Of a stretch of 64,000 nucleotides of DNA, positions 62,301-64,000 are shown in pieces. The stretch is taken from the NCBI GenBank assembly GCA_948099385.1, contig CANUEZ040000206.1, positions 806,001-870,000 on the forward strand, in the 5' to 3' direction. Position 1 is the stretch's first letter. Each line of letters opens with the position of its first letter. The DNA is from Fasciola hepatica (lineage: Eukaryota; Platyhelminthes; Trematoda; Plagiorchiida; Fasciolidae). The notes below the pieces were generated by a model. It did no database searches. It saw only the letters and a list, made by a program, of their open reading frames with translations, and was not told the origin of the DNA. Position numbers and translations under genes: made by a program.

Positions 62301-64000
62301 CACGACCGGTTTGGCGGTTGTTGCCGCTCATCAGCTATGCGTACTCGGTACTCCTATGCCCACTCGTCTTCTGACTTGTACACTCCGATGATCTTTTATG
62401 TTCACTAGGATCTAATTTGAATCGTCTCGATTGTGAATGGATACTGTTGATTGAAGTGGCGACAAATGAATGAGAATTGTCATTTCTCGTAGTTATTCGT
62501 GTCTGGGTCACTGCTAACCCAACGAACTAGGAGTTTGCATTTGCAAGCGCTCATCGCATATTCATAGTCAGTAAGTAGTATGTGAACGTGTGTGTGGACG
62601 ACATTTTCGAGGAAGCACACGACCGGTTTGGTGGTTGCTGCCGCTCATCAGCTATGCGTACTCGGTACTCCTATGCCCACTCGTCTTCTGACTTGTACAC
62701 TCCGATGATCTTTTACGTTCACTAGGATCTAATTTGAATCGTCTCGATTGTGAATGGATACTGTTGATTGAAGTGGCGACAAATGAATGAGAATTGTCAT
62801 TTCTCGTAGTTATTCGTGTCTGGGTCACTGCTAACCCAACGAACAACGAGTTTGCATTTGCAAGCGCTCATCTCATATTCATAATCAGTAAGTAGTATGT
62901 GAACGTGTGTGTGGACGACATTTTCGTGGAAGCACACGACCAGTTTGGTGGTTGTTGCCGCTCATCAGCTATGCGTACTCGGTACTCCTATGCCCACTCG
63001 TATTCTGACTTGTACACTCCGATGATCTTTTATGTTCACTAGGATCTAATTTGAATCGTCTCGATTGTGAATGGATACTGTTGATTGAAGTGGCGACAAA
63101 TGAATGAGAATTGTCATTTCTCGTAGTTATTCGTGTCTGGGTCACTGCTAACCCAACGAACAACGAGTTTGCATTTGCAAGCGCTCATCTCATATTCATA
63201 GTCAGTAAGTAGTATGTGAACGTGTGTGTGGACGACATTTTCGAGGAAGCACACGACCGGTTTGGCGGTTGTTGCCGGTCATCAGCTATGCGTACTCGGT
63301 ACTCCTATGCCCACGCGTATTCTGACTTGTACACTCCGATGATCTTTTTTCATGTTCACTAGGATCTAATTTGAATCGTCTCGATTGTGAATGGATACTG
63401 TTGATTGAAGTGGCGACAAATGAATGAGAATTGTCATTTCTCGTAATTATTCGTGTCTGGGTCACTGCTAACCCAACGAACAACGAGTTTGCATTTGCAA
63501 GCGCTCATCTCATATTCATAGTCAGTAAGTAGTATGTGAACGTGTGTGTGGACGACATTTTCGAGGAAGCACACGACCAGTTTGGTGGTTGTTGCCGCTC
63601 ATCAGCTATGCGTACTCGGTACTCCTATGCCCACTCGTATTCTGACTTGTACACTCCGATGATCTTTTATGTTCACTAGGATCTAATTTGAATCGTCTCG
63701 ATTGTGAATGGATACTGTTGATTGAAGAGGCGACAAATGAATGAGAATTGTCATTTCTCGTAGTTATTCGTGTCTGGGTCACTGCTAACCCAACGAACTA
63801 GGAGTTTGCATTTGCAAGCGCTCATCGCATATTCATAGTCAGTAAGTAGTATGTGAACGTGTGTGTGGACGACATTTTCGAGGAAGCACACGACCGGTTT
63901 GGTGGTTGCTGCCGCTCATCAGCTATGCGTACTCGGTACTCCTATGCCCACTCGTCTTCTGACTTGTACACTCCGATGATCTTTTACGTTCACTAGGATC
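59380..64000. repeat. Right block: fourteen monomers plus partial, with two-unit pairing
   Basis: A GTATTCTGAC unit, usually with the GGTGGTTG allele, is followed by a 320-bp unit with CCGGTCATC and CGTAATTATTC at 59380/59697, 60017/60334, 61288/61605 and 63193 (preceded by 62876). This makes a partly preserved dimer. A separate pair, 62559 and 63830 (1271 bp, four units apart), shares GGTGGTTGCTGCC, TTTTACGTTC and preceding AACTAGGAG with CATCGCATATTC. The last unit is cut by the window edge after 171 bp. Confidence 0.83.
61925..62241. repeat. Monomer with a dense substitution cluster
   Basis: Nine substitutions fall between 62093 and 62149 (62093, 62102, 62107, 62108, 62111, 62114, 62122, 62123, 62149), while the rest of the 317-bp unit is close to consensus. 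Segments read GGCTCTAATTTC, CTCCTAGAGTG and AATATATACTG. No other monomer shares the cluster. Confidence 0.85.

Larger units (their letters stand above)
1..64000. repeat. Satellite DNA array, 317-bp monomer, 201 full copies plus one partial
   Basis: The same roughly 317-bp unit repeats head to tail from the first to the last base, always in the same orientation, with no interruption by unrelated sequence. Taking the TATTCATAGTCAG box as unit start gives 201 complete monomers and a 171-bp partial last one. Lengths are 317 (152 units), 320 (38), 315 (6), 321 (2), 319, 318 and 316 (one each). Neighbouring monomers usually differ at a handful of sites, so the array is well homogenised but not uniform. 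Both array ends lie outside the window. Long arrays of this kind are known from eukaryotic centromeric, pericentromeric and subtelomeric heterochromatin; which applies here cannot be told from the sequence. I do not recognise the satellite family. Confidence 0.99.

Noticed and set aside
22142..62408. Plus-strand open frame of about 82-87 codons in units with AAGTATTATG or AAGTGGTATG
   Set aside because: It starts at TTG and is open only because one base change removes a TAG that consensus monomers keep. No protein family resemblance is visible.
94..63483. Roughly 175 near-identical minus-strand open frames of 64-65 codons, some extended to 89-103
   Set aside because: They are one frame of a copied monomer. 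They start at TTG, lack ATG, show mostly amino-acid-changing polymorphism and tolerate amplified stop codons. The extended versions only result from loss of a neighbouring stop (CAGCCATG, CAGCTTTG, GCGCACATC). Not annotated as genes.
2533..63512. The frame-preserving 3-bp length difference (38 units of 320 bp) as a sign of coding selection
   Set aside because: All are the same CTTTTTTCATG allele, so this is essentially one ancestral event, not many independent frame-preserving indels. The 315-, 316-, 318- and 319-bp units have indels that are not multiples of three.
1..64000. CRISPR array or bacterial repeat locus
   Set aside because: The repeats are about 317 bp and contiguous with no spacers, and no cas-like or other bacterial genes are present.
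1..64000. tRNA-, 5S rRNA- or rDNA-spacer-derived repeat
   Set aside because: No A-box/B-box pair, cloverleaf or rRNA-like segment was found in the monomer on either strand.

Overview
The window is one uninterrupted tandem satellite-DNA array. It begins and ends inside the array and contains no recognisable gene, RNA gene, transposon, CRISPR array or unique sequence. Walking the repeat phase by hand (unit start = the TATTCATAGTCAG box) gives 201 complete monomers in one orientation plus a 171-bp partial monomer at 63830-64000. By length, 152 monomers are 317 bp, 38 are 320 bp, 6 are 315 bp, 2 are 321 bp, and one each is 319, 318 and 316 bp. These sum exactly to the 63829 bp before the partial unit. 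The consensus monomer is 317 bp, about 44.5% G+C (67 C, 74 G), with 19 CpG against about 15.6 expected, so CpG is not depleted.

Such an array is typical of eukaryotic constitutive heterochromatin: centromeric, pericentromeric, subtelomeric or sex-chromosome satellite, probably from a long-read assembly. I do not recognise the family and cannot name the organism. Lack of CpG depletion argues mildly against a heavily CpG-methylated vertebrate germline.

Layout. The left 6.7 kb carries an older-looking subtype set (CAATAGG and related alleles, several 315-bp units) and holds a clean 7-monomer higher-order duplication of 2221 bp (1586-3806 and 3807-6027). From 7.6 to 9.8 kb one subtype recurs every second unit. 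From 9.8 to 50.8 kb is a mosaic of subtypes with local multimer duplications of 4 units (17445-19992), 3 units (22224-24137; 27000-28901; 30811-32718), 5 units (33991-37166) and a pair of sister monomers 7 units apart (40977 and 43196). An 8-monomer duplication occupies 50809-55878. The right end (55.9-64 kb) has partial two-unit alternation and its own alleles. Some alleles are confined to domains; for example GTCAGTGAG occurs only between about 9.2 and 55.6 kb.

Nothing here works as a gene set. Short open frames recur in nearly every monomer simply because the monomer is copied. They start at TTG or GTG rather than ATG, their common polymorphisms change amino acids, and nonsense alleles have been amplified like any other variant. 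The interest lies in array evolution: nested higher-order repeats, variant domains, short dyad symmetries in each monomer (two monomers carry a perfect 16-bp palindrome) and a few locally scrambled monomers.
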